64,000 nt of DNA from Hyaloscypha bicolor E (taxonomy: Eukaryota; Ascomycota; Leotiomycetes; Helotiales; Hyaloscyphaceae), in NCBI RefSeq assembly GCF_002865645.1, contig NW_020194515.1, positions 186,001 through 250,000 on the forward strand, read 5' to 3'. The position numbers were made by a program, and so were the translations under genes. The notes beneath the pieces were generated by a model. It searched no databases. It was given only the letters and a program-made list of their open reading frames with translations, and was not told where the DNA came from. Below, piece after piece: positions 35,819 through 47,576 of the stretch (position 1 is the first letter of the stretch; every line of letters starts with the position of its first letter).

Positions 35819-37211
35819 CTATTTTATTGCATTCGGTCGATGGAGCGCTCGAACAGCAACAGGATCATGCAACAAAGCGACTGTGCGTGAATAGTTCTCT
35901 TCAGCGTATTCCTCGGCGTCAAAGTTGAGAAGCCAAGAACCGCGCTTCAACTTGATGCTTTCCGGATCCTTCTTTGCCTCCTTCCAATCGACCTTGTGCC
36001 ATGTATCACGGGTCTTCTCTCCCGTCTTCTGTGCAGCTCGCACACGTTCATACCTTAAAGCTTCAAATGCGGCTACTGCTTCCTGGACATGAGTTTTCCC
36101 ACCTCGAGTCAAACAGACTCCTAACGTTGCTCCATCCTCCATTGCTTGACTTGCTCCTTGGATTGAAGTTGGAAGGAATGGGTGTGCAGCATCTCCAATG
36201 AGAGCAATGCGACGTTTAGGAGAGATCCAAGTTGGCAGAGGCTCTCGATAGACCAGCTTCCAGTCAATCAATGGGTCTGGTGTCGCTTTCAAGATCTTCA
36301 GGACTACTGGATCCCACCCTTCCAAGACCTTCAGGGCGTCAGCTAGGGGAGCATGCGCTTGCCAGCTTTCCTCGATGTCTGCTTCATCCTGGAATCGAAG
36401 TCAGAAACAATCTGAGTCTACTTGCATTTTGACTCACTTTGTGCGTGCAAACCCAGCTAAAATCTTTTCCGTTCTTGATTGATGCAGCAATAAAATGGAT
36501 GTCAGGCCCTGTTTCACGTCAGTCTAGGGAACTTCGGTGCTGGATCCCCTTACCGAGCCATGCACAATGCCTGTCCCCATTCGTAACCATCCAGGCTGTA
36601 TCTGGATCCTCAGCAAGCCTTGCGGAATCGAACCAAGTCCGATAAATGGCATAACCCGAAGACTTCGGCTTGTCTTCATATCCCAGAACGATGGTTCGGC
36701 CTTTGGATCTCACACCGTCGGCTGCCAGGACAACGTCGCCAACAAATCTTTCTCCATTTGCGACAACACCGGCTTCGTCTTCCGTTTCGAAATAGTCATC
36801 CACCTTATATCCCAAACGAATATCAATTCCTATATCTAGGGCATGATGATAAACGATCTCATGAATCTCTCCTCTGTGACCGTTGTAGGCTTTCCCATAG
36901 GCAAGGCCTTCAGCGTCCCAAATCTGTTTGGTCAGGGTTTCGCCGAGATATGTCTTGATGAGCAATCCATCGCTTTTATGGATGATGGGGTCTAATTGTG
37001 CGTCCACTCCAGGCCAGCGCTGGAAGATCCGACCAGAATTTGGTGCAAAACTGATGATATCGCCCAGTATTTTGAGTTCAGGAAAGCTTTCGAGGATGAG
37101 GACATCATGCCCTTTTCGATGGCATTCAATGGCTGCAGTCAATCCAGCAAAGCCTGCACCAACAACGATTACGCGAACTCCTGACTTGGGCGGTTGGGCC
37201 GAAGAAGCCAT
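35819..37211 (-). CDS. FAD-dependent monooxygenase, salicylate-hydroxylase-like
   Basis: Predicted 432 aa from exons 36554-37211, 36438-36508 and 35819-36388 (minus strand); introns are 45 and 49 bp, and the joins read AWLG-PDIHFIAAS and CTHK-DEADIEE. The Rossmann motif VVGAGFAGL lies at residues 16-24, a DG-type motif at VLAADGVRS, and the second FAD motif in LIGDAAHPFLPTSIQGA. This is class A flavoprotein monooxygenase layout, as in salicylate 1-monooxygenase, which hydroxylates an aromatic ring using NAD(P)H and O2. The substrate here is unknown. It diverges from the MFS gene at 37946 across a shared 734-bp region, which suggests joint control. Confidence 0.92.
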
Positions 37212-37945
37212 TTTGACTGAAGTGGCCGATTAGAAGCGGCCTTGCAAGATCCCCTGAAACTCGAGAAGTATAGACGTCTCTGTGAACCAGCTTGGGACGA
37301 GCCAGGAGGACTGGCAACCGTCTGAATGTGGACGAATGGTCGCTTGAGCCATTATCGGATGGCTTATACCGATACTCGAACCTAATTACTGAGGTGGGTA
37401 AGTTTCGGGGAGGGTTGGTGAGGCAGAGACAATGGGGTTCTCCAGGGGTGGGGGAGCAACGGGGAGGGCTGTGGTAATAAGCGGGACCACTCATCTCCAC
37501 CCTCCCCCAGCTCTCCAGAAAATCACGAGTGTGGATTTTCATCGTCGCTCCCTCCCACCACTCGCCGAGTACTTGTCTTCGGAAGTCGTGGCGATATTTA
37601 AACGGTCATAATTGATCAGTGATAGCTCATCATGGCCAGCAAGCCTTTGAGACCGGCACGCGGCAGAGGCTTGCCTCTTCCTTGCACCCTGTGGGTTGTG
37701 GCCATCGGAAAGGGTCACTTTAGGGCTTAATTGACTTCGGTTTCGGCCCTACTGTACTTGGAGACGAGCTCGGCAGGAGTATCAATTCAGCAAGTGCCGA
37801 TCAAGACCAATTTCGGCACGTATCTGAACAGCTTTTGTATAACTCGGCGTGAGAGATGGCACTTTCTTCAACGCCAGCAACTTCATCTCGTCCGTTGTCT
37901 TCTCATCATCCTAGGCTTCGTCTGCCAGTCCAGATTTCTCTCAAG
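37212..37945. promoter_or_regulatory. Shared divergent promoter region
   Basis: This 734-bp region separates the start codons of the FAD monooxygenase (minus) and the MFS transporter (plus), so it must hold both promoters. No gene is visible in it. Divergent enzyme-transporter pairs are common in fungal catabolic and metabolite clusters; the functional link is inference. Confidence 0.55.
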
Positions 37946-39862
37946 ATGCCGTTCGGGATTTTGGAAGACAAGGGGTTGGAGCAAGTTCCTGGAACATGTT
38001 AGTGGCAAAGGCCAACTTGAACGCAAATTCCGCTGATGATCAGGACAGCTTGTATGAACGACCAGTTGGATGTACCCCGAGGGTACGAGCAAATTCCTCG
38101 CGAGTTACTGAAGCATGGAACTGGAAGATACTCCCATGTGATATTGGTTCCTCAGCCATCAGACTCTCCCAACGATCCATTGAATTGGCCAACATGGAGA
38201 AAAGATATGATCCTCATCCTTGCCGGCTTTGTAGCGGCCATCGTCGGGGCCTACGGCCCAATGCTATCACCAGGTTTCCTCGTTATCGCCGCCGATTTGC
38301 ACATTGGAGTGCCCACATTGGGGCAAAGCACAGCTTGGCTGATTCTCACCATTGGACTGTCGCTCTTCATTATGAATCCTTTGGCAAAGGTGTTGGGAAG
38401 GCGACCCGTCTTCCTTATTTCCATTTGTGTAATGTTTGCATGTTGCGTCTGGGGAGCATACGCCAAAAATTATAGCTCCTTTCTTGCCAGCCGAGTTGTC
38501 GCCGGCTTCGGGATGGCTCCTTATGAAATTTTGGTTCAGTGTACCATCGGAGACTTATACTTCGTGCACGAGCGAGCAACAAGGATCGCAGCTTGGAATA
38601 TGTTTTTACTTGGTGGGATCTCTGGTGGGAGTTTGATCAGTGGGTATATCATCGAGGTGAGTTGGTGATGTCTAATAGACATAGCAACGTTCTGATAGAT
38701 GGCCAAAACTCTAACAATAACTCTAGGATATTGGTTGGAAATGGACATTCGGTATCTGCGCCATCCTCTTTGGCATGCTCATCCCCTTGATATTCTTCTT
38801 CGTCCCGGAAACGGCCTACATTCGCGATCCCATCGAAAGGAGACTTGCCGGTGCCGATCTGCAAGTTTCGGACAACGACAAGCCGACCGCCAAGGATGGA
38901 AAAGAAGCTCCCGACGAGTCAAGATTGAGCCCCCAAGATTCTGCTGTCCCGTATCAAAAAGATTCTTATCTGAGATCGCTTCGATTCATGACGGGGAAGA
39001 AATATACCACTGCTCCGTTCTGGCAGATCTTGATCCGCCCAGCCGTCATCTTCTGGTATCCCGGGGTCCTTTGGGGATTTCTTGTATATGGTGTGACCCT
39101 GACTTGGATAGTCGTCTTCTCCGTTGTCAACGCCCAAATCTTCGGGCTTCCCCCATATTCCTTCTCGCCCTCTCAAATCGGTCTCATTAGCATCTCCCCA
39201 TTAGTCATGACAGTTGTGGGTCTGTTGATCGCCGGGCCTTTGAATGACTTCATCTGTCTTTATCTTACCAAAAAGAACCATGGTATTTACGAGCCAGAAT
39301 TCAGACTGGTTTTGATGTTCCCAGTCTTAATACTTGGCATTGTGGGCTTCTTTGGCTTCGGCGCCACACTTCACTACAAGACTCACTGGATTGGGCCGGT
39401 ACTTTGTTTTGGTATTGCAAACTTGACAATGACGTTTGAGACTGGATGTGTTTTTGGATATATCATTGACTCATATGAGGACTTGAGCGAAGAAGGTTTC
39501 ACTCCCCGCTTCTATCTGTTGTTTAGAGCTAACATCCAACCTCATAGCTTTCGTGGCAATCAATGCTCGCAATCTGCTGACCTTTGGGTTGACCTACTTT
39601 GTGAATGATTGGGTGACAAATGAAGGGCCATTGAATGTTTTCAATGTTTTGGGCAGCAGTTTCAGTAAGTCAAAGAAAATTCTCCTTGCGAAGGAACTTT
39701 TGATGCTGCATGATATTCCGGCTCTTAAGGTCGAGAAATGCATGCTAACATCATTTAGTCGCCGTAGTGGTGTTGACAATCCCGTTGTGGATTTTCGGGA
39801 AGAAAATCCGAAGTGCAATTGCTCGAAACGATACTCTCACACGATTTATGAAGGATGATTAA
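37946..39862 (+). CDS. MFS transporter (HOL1-like, DHA1 type)
   Basis: Predicted 549 aa from exons 37946-37997, 38049-38656, 38727-39495, 39548-39664, 39759-39862; all phases close. The short first exon gives MPFGILEDKGLEQVPGT, a typical start of this subgroup, and joins to SCMNDQLDVPRGYEQ. Then comes PSDSPNDPLNWPTWRKD directly before TM1, the DHA1-type signature AKVLGRRPVFL between TM2 and TM3, and twelve hydrophobic segments with a large hydrophilic loop after TM6 (about residues 250-300). Such carriers move drugs or small metabolites by proton exchange. Direction and substrate are unknown; its shared promoter with the monooxygenase suggests import or export of that enzyme's substrate or product. 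Confidence 0.9.
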
Positions 39863-40638
39863 GCCTAGCTGGAGTGTAGCTTCAACAAATTGACATAAAA
39901 GACTCACATCCGAGAAAGTGCTGTAGGATCGCGAGGGTCGAGTTAATGGTGACAAATGCTCGGGAAGAGGAGCTTTCATATCAAATCGATGTTCTCCAAA
40001 TGCTAGAAAATCCAATCATTACATTTCCTGGTGTCAAGGATGAAACCGCAAAGACGGGTCAGGTCCAGACTCCAGAGTAGTACTTCGTACAGCCATTCCA
40101 AATCCACACGTGGCGTTCCCACCACGGGCTTTTTCCTGCACGTCGAGGGGGAATCCCGGTGCTATCAAACCAGTCACACGGGATGTCTCCGACACATCCG
40201 CGCTAACTCACAGACAGCCACCTGCAACACCATCTCACGCAGTGACCTCTCATTCCCCCTTCATGTACCCCGATATTTCTAATCATTTAGGGCACGCGGC
40301 AAATATTCATACTTTTTGTGTTGGAAAGAGGGAGAATTGCCGAAGAGCTTTGATGCGGGGAAGGGAGGAGCGACACATGGGAGGCGGGGTCGGGGAGTAA
40401 AAACAAGAGACCGGGGTTATTGCGGCATGCAGGTCAGCAGCTCTGCATCATAGCGGGGAAGAGTCCGAGTTTCATGGGGAAGTTCCTTGGGGACGCGGGG
40501 ATAAGAAAGCTTTGAAGATCCCTTGTACATACCCTGGCAATATTTTCTTCCAACGTCGATCAACACTTTTCAACTGCTCAACCATACTTTGTTTGCTTGG
40601 AGAAATACAGATTCGAAAGTAAAGGCATATTTGGCAAG
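39863..40638. other. Intergenic, likely promoter of the next transporter
   Basis: 776 bp between two transporter genes on the same strand. No coding features. A purine-rich stretch with GGGG runs lies at about 40350-40500. Confidence 0.45.
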
Positions 40639-42693
40639 ATGGCAGAAGAAACTGAGAATAGGGTTGAGCCTACAGCACAGCCTGAAGACAAGATTGTTTC
40701 TGTTGCTCAGGTAGAGGAGAATACCGCCGCAAATGTGGTCAAGGTGGACTCCTATAGAGATGATCATCATATTAATTTGACCTGGAGGTCTTGGATGGTT
40801 GTTTTGTAAGTTATTTCCTTGGATGCATTCAATAGGGTTGGCATTGGCTAATAAAATTTGTAGTGTGACTTGTTTTGCCATCATGGCCCAAGTTTTCGTC
40901 GTTGTGGCTGCTGGATCAGTCATTGGCTTCATAATCAGAGATATTGGCGATGCCCCAATTGCAGGATGGATCATTCAGGTGTGCTATTCCTAACTTCCCA
41001 CCATTTTCCAAGCTGACAAAGAAAGGGACCGTTGCTCATGCAAAGCGTGCTGTCTCCCATCGTCGGTCGCCTCTCCGACGTCCTCGACAGGAAATACCTG
41101 GCTATGGGACCGCCAGTTCTTTCGTTCATTGGAGCCGTTGTCTCGGCCAAGGCAACTTCAATGAATATGCTGATTGGAGGGGGAATTCTTGTCGGATGCA
41201 CCCTTTCTACAATCTCTATTGTGCAAGCTATTCCATCAGAAGTTCTACCTTTGAAGTATCGTGCTTTGGCCAACGGGTTTGCATTCCTTGGCGGAGCTAT
41301 GGGAGGATTGTAAGTGTTCTCACCTCACATCTCATACTTTAAATCAAGCTCACATGTGACCCAGAATTGGAAGTCTCGGCGCAGGAGCTGCAACAAATGC
41401 GAACCCAGGCGGCTGGCGCAACATCTTCTGGATGCAAGCCGGCTTCTTTGCTCTAACAGTGCTCGGATTACTGGCTTTTTACCATCCGAAGAAGGAGTCT
41501 GATTTTCCAAAAATGTCGTTGAAGGAGGTTCTCTGGGCTTGTGATCCTATTGGATCCTTCCTCTTTATTGTTGCAACTACGCTTACACTTTTGGCTTTGG
41601 ATTGGGCTGGTGGAGTTTACCCATGGCATGACAAGCACGTCGTGGCACCGCTCACGATCGGACTTGCCTGCTTAGTTGCTTTTGCAATTTACGGTCAGTG
41701 CCTCGCAGCGAAAATATAATTTTTAAGCTAATTTTCTTGCAGAATGGAAGGGCAGAGATGATGGACTTGTGGCACATGTCTTCTTCAGAAACGGCCCGAA
41801 CTTTTCACTTTCGGTGTTCGCGTTTGCGGTTGAAGGCTGGATCTTCTACAGTGCAGTCAACAGTATCACGCCCTTAATAGTCCTTAACTTAGGCTTTGAA
41901 ACTTCGGCATGGAAGATCTCGATCCGGCAGCTCTCTTACACTTTATTGTCACTCTTCACCTCGATCCCCATTACACTTTATGCTACGTGGAAGAAAGATC
42001 TGAAGACGCCTCTTCTAATCACATTTACGTTTTTCTTAGTGGTGTAAGTCCCTGAGATCAACCGAAAGCGTCCAATCTAATATACCTCAGCACGATCTGC
42101 TATGCAAATATCAAGCCGAGCATGAACCATGCTCAACTTGCGTTCAATATTCTTTGTAAGTCCTCACTCTACCTTCTCCCAACATCGACTGACATCAGTC
42201 AGCTGGTATCGGCCAAAGTGGACCGCTCACCCTCCTTGTTGCACTTGTCCAATTCACAACGCCCCACGCTTACCTCTCCACCGCAACCGGTCTTGCATTC
42301 TCTGCCAGAGCCATTGGCGGAGCTTTCGGGTCCGCAGTTCTCGATACCATCATTAATAGCAAGCTCAAGTCGACTTATGCTCCCGCCGTTTCAAATGCTG
42401 CCACCAAAGCTGGCCTGCCAAGCTCCTCGGTCCCTGCTCTGCTTAAAGCTTTCGCGTCCGGTACTGGATTCTCTGGTATCCCGGGAGTTTCGCCGGCAAT
42501 CCTGGCAGCAGCGACGCACGCGAGTCAGGAAAGTTATGCGGCAGCTTACCGATTGGCTTGGTCGAGTATCATTCCATTTGTGGTGCTGGCTATCGTCTCA
42601 ATTGTGTTCTTGAAGGGGGTTAAGGAGTTGATGACTGAGCATGTTGAGGCTACAGTTGAGAAGGATGAGCAGGTGGAGAAGCTTGCTGTTTGA
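40639..42693 (+). CDS. TRI12-like MFS efflux pump
   Basis: Predicted 583 aa from seven exons: 40639-40805, 40864-40978, 41026-41309, 41365-41693, 41743-42043, 42091-42155, 42203-42693. All junctions keep phase (for example MVVL-FVTCFAIMAQ and AMGG-LIGSLGAGAAT). Fourteen hydrophobic spans are suggested. Visible family blocks are LLMQSVLSPIVGRLSDVLDRK (MFS signature region), NPGGWRNIFWMQAGFF and AGIGQSGPLTLLVALVQF. The group includes the trichothecene pump TRI12 and the siderophore-iron transporters; TRI12-like sequence with the QAIPSEVLPLKYRALAN block points to the former. An upstream in-frame ATG at 40597 is possible, but MAEETENR is the usual kind of start. Its place in the oxidase run suggests export of a toxic compound or product. 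Confidence 0.92.
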
Positions 42694-43172
42694 AGAGGGT
42701 ACTTGTTACGAGGGCAAATGGTGCATTGGCTGAAGCTGTCCTTCCAGAATTTGATAATTTGATAATAAGAAGATATCTTGGCTTAAATTACGGATGAAAA
42801 GGGGGACAATGAAGTCTGTTTGTTTACATGGCTGCGATAATGTCCGATTTGAGTCTAGTGTTCCCCGCATAATAACCCTGGCCCCCCCCTTCCCGGGGGA
42901 AAAATACTGTAAGCGGGCGAGTCGTGTGACCAATCTCGTCTCATCAAACGTCCGAGCGGAATTGAGCTCCGGATTGCTAATCCGGGCGACTCGGGGAGCG
43001 GTCGTAAGATCTTCCATGCGACGACGGTACGCCTCCCGATAAGAGATCAATTGCTCTTCGAGGTGGCAGGTTTCGAGGATCGTTATATGGTTTCCGAGCA
43101 AACTAGTGGTCTTCGCGAAGTCATCAATTCAGGCCTTCAAATCTCTCCCATAGCTCTCGGTCGCCAGTCGGC
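42694..43172. other. Intergenic, no gene seen
   Basis: 479 bp between the TRI12-like transporter and the FAD oxidase. Contains a CCCCCCC..CCCGGGGG patch near 42883-42900. No coding features. Confidence 0.45.
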
Positions 43173-45263
43173 ATGGGCCTACGCCTTATGAGGCTTGCAA
43201 TTTGCTGGTCGTTGGTGCACGTAGCTCTGAGCTTGCAATTGCAGCAGCAACCTCTCATACAAGGCGGGAACGCTTCAAATGAATGCCAAAATGCGGTGGG
43301 TGAGCTTGATTGAAGATGAGAGCACGGCATTGACGTTGTAGCAGTGCACCTCACTTTTGAGGGCTTTTGGAGCAAAAACTCATTATTTGAGCCTTCCGCA
43401 AGGGTTCAGTGAAACATACTTCTCGCAGCAACAGCGAGAGGTCGTACCTGCCTGTGTTTTCCTACCCGCATCTGCCGAGGACGTCTCACAGGCTCTCAGG
43501 AGCATCAAGGAGCATCAATGCCATTTTGCGGTCAAGAGTGGAGGTCATGCAATGTCTGCTGGGGCTTCGAATGCTCCTCAGGGCATTACCATCGATTTGA
43601 GACATTTGAATCGTATTGAATTGGCCGATGATCAACTGACAACCTCTGTTGGTGCTGGAACTCGATGGGGTGAGGTGTACCGGAGATTGGAACCTCTGAA
43701 CCTTACAGCTGTCGGTGGGCGTGATAGCCAAATCGGAGCAGGAGGATTTGTTCTTGGAGATGAGTACAGCGGACGATTTCGTTGGCCACATGACTGATTT
43801 TGCAATAAGGGGTATCTCGTTTACTTCTCGGAAACGGGGATGGGCTTTTGACAATGTGAAGAATTTTGAGGTGAGTTTGAAGTTTGTCCTGCGTCTTATA
43901 TGGAATTTGTCGCGGCTTTACTCCTGGAAATCTCCAAAGCCTCAAGTGAAGCGTGACAACTTCTGCAGAAGAGAATTTCCAACCAGGCAGGGGCAACCAG
44001 GAAGGGGCTAGGAAGGCACTTTCCTACATGGAGGATACGCCTTACAAGCCATTTCAACAGGAACAGCTACTGATTTTCGCTCATTTCAGGTCGTCCTTGC
44101 AAATGGTTCTATCTCAAATATCAGCCAAACATCACACCCCGATCTGTATTTCGCCTTGCGTGGTGGTGGCAGCAACTTCGGCATTGTAACTCGATTTGAT
44201 CTCGAAACTCATCAGCAAGGTCTATTTTGGGGAGGACATAAGTTTTACTTGCTCTCAGATATCGCTGAAAGGAAGAAGTCCATGGACATTGAATATCCGT
44301 TCAATGGCACGCCAAGATGGTTCGCTCAGAAATTTTCGACCTGGGCAGTCCAAGCGGCCTGCCGTTTGGGATATTGCTCAACGGTCAATGAGATCTCTCA
44401 AATGTTGGAAAGCTATTCTCGGGGAGATTCGGATCCCTCTGGACAGATCATTCTCTCTTTTGCCTTCGTTCCGATCTTCGATGTCTATTTAGTCTGTGTC
44501 AATCTTATGCACGGTCGACCAGAGCCGTACCCACCTGTCTTCAAGGAATTTGAAGCGGTGAAGAATATATACTCGACAACAAGGATTACCAAAATGACTG
44601 GCGTTGTGGCTGAGGTGGACTGGATGAACAAAATTGGCTATCGGTAGGGACATAAAATTCTGGAAGAGTTTGCAGCCACTGACGGTGTAGGCAATCATGG
44701 GCAACTGCAACTTTCAAGATTAGCGTTCCGTTTCTCTCGAAGTTGGTAGATATTTTTATTGCCGAGACCGATACTATCAAGCACGTAGATGGCTTCCTTC
44801 CAAGCCTCATTCTTCAAATCATCACCAAGGATGAAATTTCTGCTTTTCGAAAGCATGGAGGCAATGCATTGGGTATTTCAGAAGACGAGGGACCTCTACT
44901 GTGTAGGTTTTTGCCGATCTGAAACACTCAATCGCATTCTTATAAATTTGAATAGTACTCAACGACGCAATCCGATACAGCGACCCCGCTGACGACGAGA
45001 AAGTACATAATGCCAACGACAGGTTCATGAACAGAGCTGTGGCACTAGCCAAAGTGATGGGCCTCGATCACCGGTACATTTACCAGAATTACGCGAATCA
45101 GACCCAAGACGTGTTCGCTGGTTTGAGTCCAGAAAACAAGCAGCGACTATTGCAGATACAGAAGAGGCATGATCCAGAGCGAGTTCTATCACGCCTTCAA
45201 CCCGGTGCCTTCCGGTTACAGGAATCAGCAGATTCAACTATGAAGGGTCGCTCCGGTTTATGA
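43173..45263 (+). CDS. Secreted FAD-linked oxidase (BBE-like)
   Basis: Predicted 558 aa from exons 43173-43295, 43345-43763, 43810-43870, 44090-44643, 44691-44902, 44956-45263. At first sight it looks broken by stops, but all of them lie in introns with good branch sites. A signal peptide (RLAICWSLVHVALSLQL) precedes the FAD_binding_4/PCMH domain; KSGGHAMSAGA carries His109, the expected covalent FAD site. ALRGGGSNFGIVT and the C-terminal BBE block (HRYIYQNYANQTQDVFAG, then LLQIQKRHDPERV) are complete. Such oxidases act on alkaloids, sugars or phenolic side chains. Exon 2 may instead start at 43342. The usual LGGG turn reads LGDEG, because the only usable donor is six bases beyond the expected one. 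It lies between two transporters. Confidence 0.88.
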
Positions 45264-45597
45264 GACAGAGTTTCAGAAACGGCGTTACTCTAGAGGACGT
45301 AATGGGCCCATTGATACCCCTCTGGTATGGTGACTGAGAAGGAATATTAGTTGCACTTTTTCGGATCACTAATATAGCTTTTAGATCTGTTTGCAAGTGA
45401 TAGTCACGCTAGGGATCTAACTATGGCACTTGAGATTTGTCCTCCTTTCCCGATCAGGCTCATGGATTTTATTCGTTGAAGAAAGGGTACCTTAGGTGCC
45501 CTCAATTCTGGCTCGAATAAAGCATTCCCCAATAAGGGGATAATATCTACGAGGGGGATGCATCTCAGACGCTAGCGGCGGCAAAGAACACCCCGAA
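45264..45597. other. Intergenic, no gene seen
   Basis: 334 bp between the 3' ends of the intact FAD oxidase and the convergent BBE pseudogene. No features recognised. Confidence 0.45.
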
Positions 45598-46560
45598 CTA
45601 TATCAGTAAAGGCACAGTATTCCGAAACACAGATTTCGAATCCAGTTTCTGCTTCAACTCTTTCAACCTCTCCCAATTATCCCGAAACAATCCTCAGAAA
45701 CCCCATCCCCTCCCATTAATGCGTCATATCCACCTTTCATCATCAGACCAGCTCCTGGCAAGTCTTCAACTACCTTATTAGTCCACACATAAACTTCCTG
45801 TTGATTACTGTCCTCTATAGTCTGGCCATGAGCCTCCACCCAACTATGAGGTTCTCTTATACCACAACATGAGTTCGGCCTGACTTTCGTTGCTTGGCCA
45901 TGAACAACGTGAATTATAAACATTGCTTTAGTTCCGTCTGGAATCTTTTGGCATGCTTGAATAGCAAGTCGACAAAGGATTCCGAAAGTTCTCTAATGTA
46001 GGCTGTTCGGATGTTGGTGTAGATAAACGTAGGACTAAAGGCTTTGCCTACTTCTCTCCATCCCGATAAGGTAGCTTCAAACTCGTCAGAAATTCATACT
46101 CCATGGAGGCAAGGTTTGGCTTACTCTCTTTGACCGTATCCACAACCACCTCCCCCCAAGAATACTCATAAGTCCCATTAGCCCACCATAAGCATCAAGA
46201 CGTCCCTCTCAATCATCTCCCAATACCCCCTTAAAATCTGCCTCGCCTCCGTAACAGGAAAGGCAACCAACCCAGCGACCATCCTCTCCAATCTATACAC
46301 CCTAACACCCAAACTAACCACAACTCCAAACACACACCCATCTCCCCTCAGCCCCCAAAGCATCTCCTGATCTGCTTCAACGATTTCTCCCTCAGCATTC
46401 ACGATCCTTGCACCAAGGATCTGATCACAGCCTATCCCAAACCTCCCACCCAGAGTCCCGTACCTGCCGCATGCAACTCAGGAGGTGTAGCCGACTGAAC
46501 TACGAAGTGCAGCCGCCCTGAACAGCTACTAATCCATGCGGTGCAAGGAAGTTGGCGAGG
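45598..46560 (-). pseudogene. Decayed BBE-like FAD oxidoreductase
   Basis: Minus-strand pieces in several frames follow one FAD_binding_4/BBE protein: SENLANFLAPHGLVAVQGGC ending in a stop, then GRFGIGCDQILGARIVNAEG in another frame, LLWGLRG-like MLWGLRGDGCVFGVVV in the same frame, and near the end a BBE tail (EDCFG, a one-base shift, then NWERLKELKQKLDSKSVFRN) finishing at 45598. The N-terminal third with the covalent FAD His is missing. Stops and shifts occur at about five places. It is convergent with the intact BBE-like gene at 43173-45263, so this may be an old second member of the same pathway, although the sequences are not close copies. Confidence 0.82.
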
Positions 46561-47576
46561 TTCTCGCTAATTGTTGGAATGAGTTAAAACAATGGAGTTC
46601 TTTATTATGGCACTTAAAAAGGAATGATTTAGAGTGTAGAAGATTAATTGATTCTCTGATGCTAGGGGAGAAGGTTTCCTTGAATAGGTTAATAAGAATA
46701 AAGGATACTAACTAGACAAAGGAAACCTCATGATCTCAACACTGATTACACCGCCTTCGATCCTAACGCTTTCCTATCATCTGGCAGGACGTTTTTATCG
46801 AGTTCACGGAGGTCGATGATTAGGGAAGAAAAGACGGCGCTTCGACCCCAGGAATCATGGCGCCCGCACCGCACGGTAAAGGGGATAGAATGCGTTGTTC
46901 TAAAAGAGATGATTTGGGAAACTTGGCGGGCAGTTGTTGGGCAGACAATGGCGAGGGGAGCGGGAGAGAGGGAGGGGTTGAGGTAGGTGTTTAGGGAGGG
47001 GAAGGTTGGGTGCGAGGGGGTGTAGGTTTTGAGGGTTGAGGATAGGGATTGTAGGCGAAGGAGAGATGGAGTTTCTGATGAGATAAAGGGAGGGATGAGC
47101 CTGATGTGGCTGGAGGGGTGCGAAGGCTTGCATTGGCTGTTGATTTTGGATTGGGGGTATCAATATTGAGTATGCTGTGGCTTGCAATCTGAGATCATAA
47201 GAGAAATGGAAGCTCAACTGAGTTGAATGAGAGATGGGAAGGAAGGTACCACCGAGGTGCAGGTTGCCCCTCCATTATTGCCTCTTCTGCATCAAACAGA
47301 CACCACATTGCAGCTTGAGATACAGGGAGGGGCTGATAGACATTGATCAAAGAGTGCTTGCATCTAGAAAGACAATCTCAACTCAGAGATTAGACGAATT
47401 GTATTCGCTGCAGAGGTCTTAAAAAGCATTAATATCCCTACCATTTAAGCAAGACCATTATTTTTGTCTAAACCTGGCTCGGATCATATACGGTAGACAT
47501 TTATTGAGTTTTCCAACACATTAATTTGAGTCTAACAGAGCCCCGAGGTGAAACGTCACTCTGCCCAACGACAATT
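46561..47576. other. Intergenic, no gene seen
   Basis: About 1 kb between the BBE pseudogene and the ABC transporter 3' end. It contains a GA-rich, GGGAG-type stretch at about 46940-47110, whose complementary frame is Pro/Leu low complexity and not convincing as protein. Confidence 0.45.
46672..46728. repeat. Short inverted repeat, possible hairpin
   Basis: AGGTTTCCTT at 46672-46681 is repeated inverted as AAGGAAACCT at 46719-46728, with a 37-nt AT-rich spacer. It could be a transcript hairpin or chance. Confidence 0.4.

Noticed and set aside
44641..44690. Apparent premature stop in the BBE oxidase (GYR then TAG)
   Set aside because: The stop lies at the start of a good intron (GTAGGG, CTGAC branch, GTGTAG). 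Splicing gives an in-frame, family-like sequence (RQSWATATFKIS), so the gene is intact.
46900..47217. 105-codon Pro/Leu-rich minus frame
   Set aside because: It is a translation of a GA-rich low-complexity stretch, not a credible protein.
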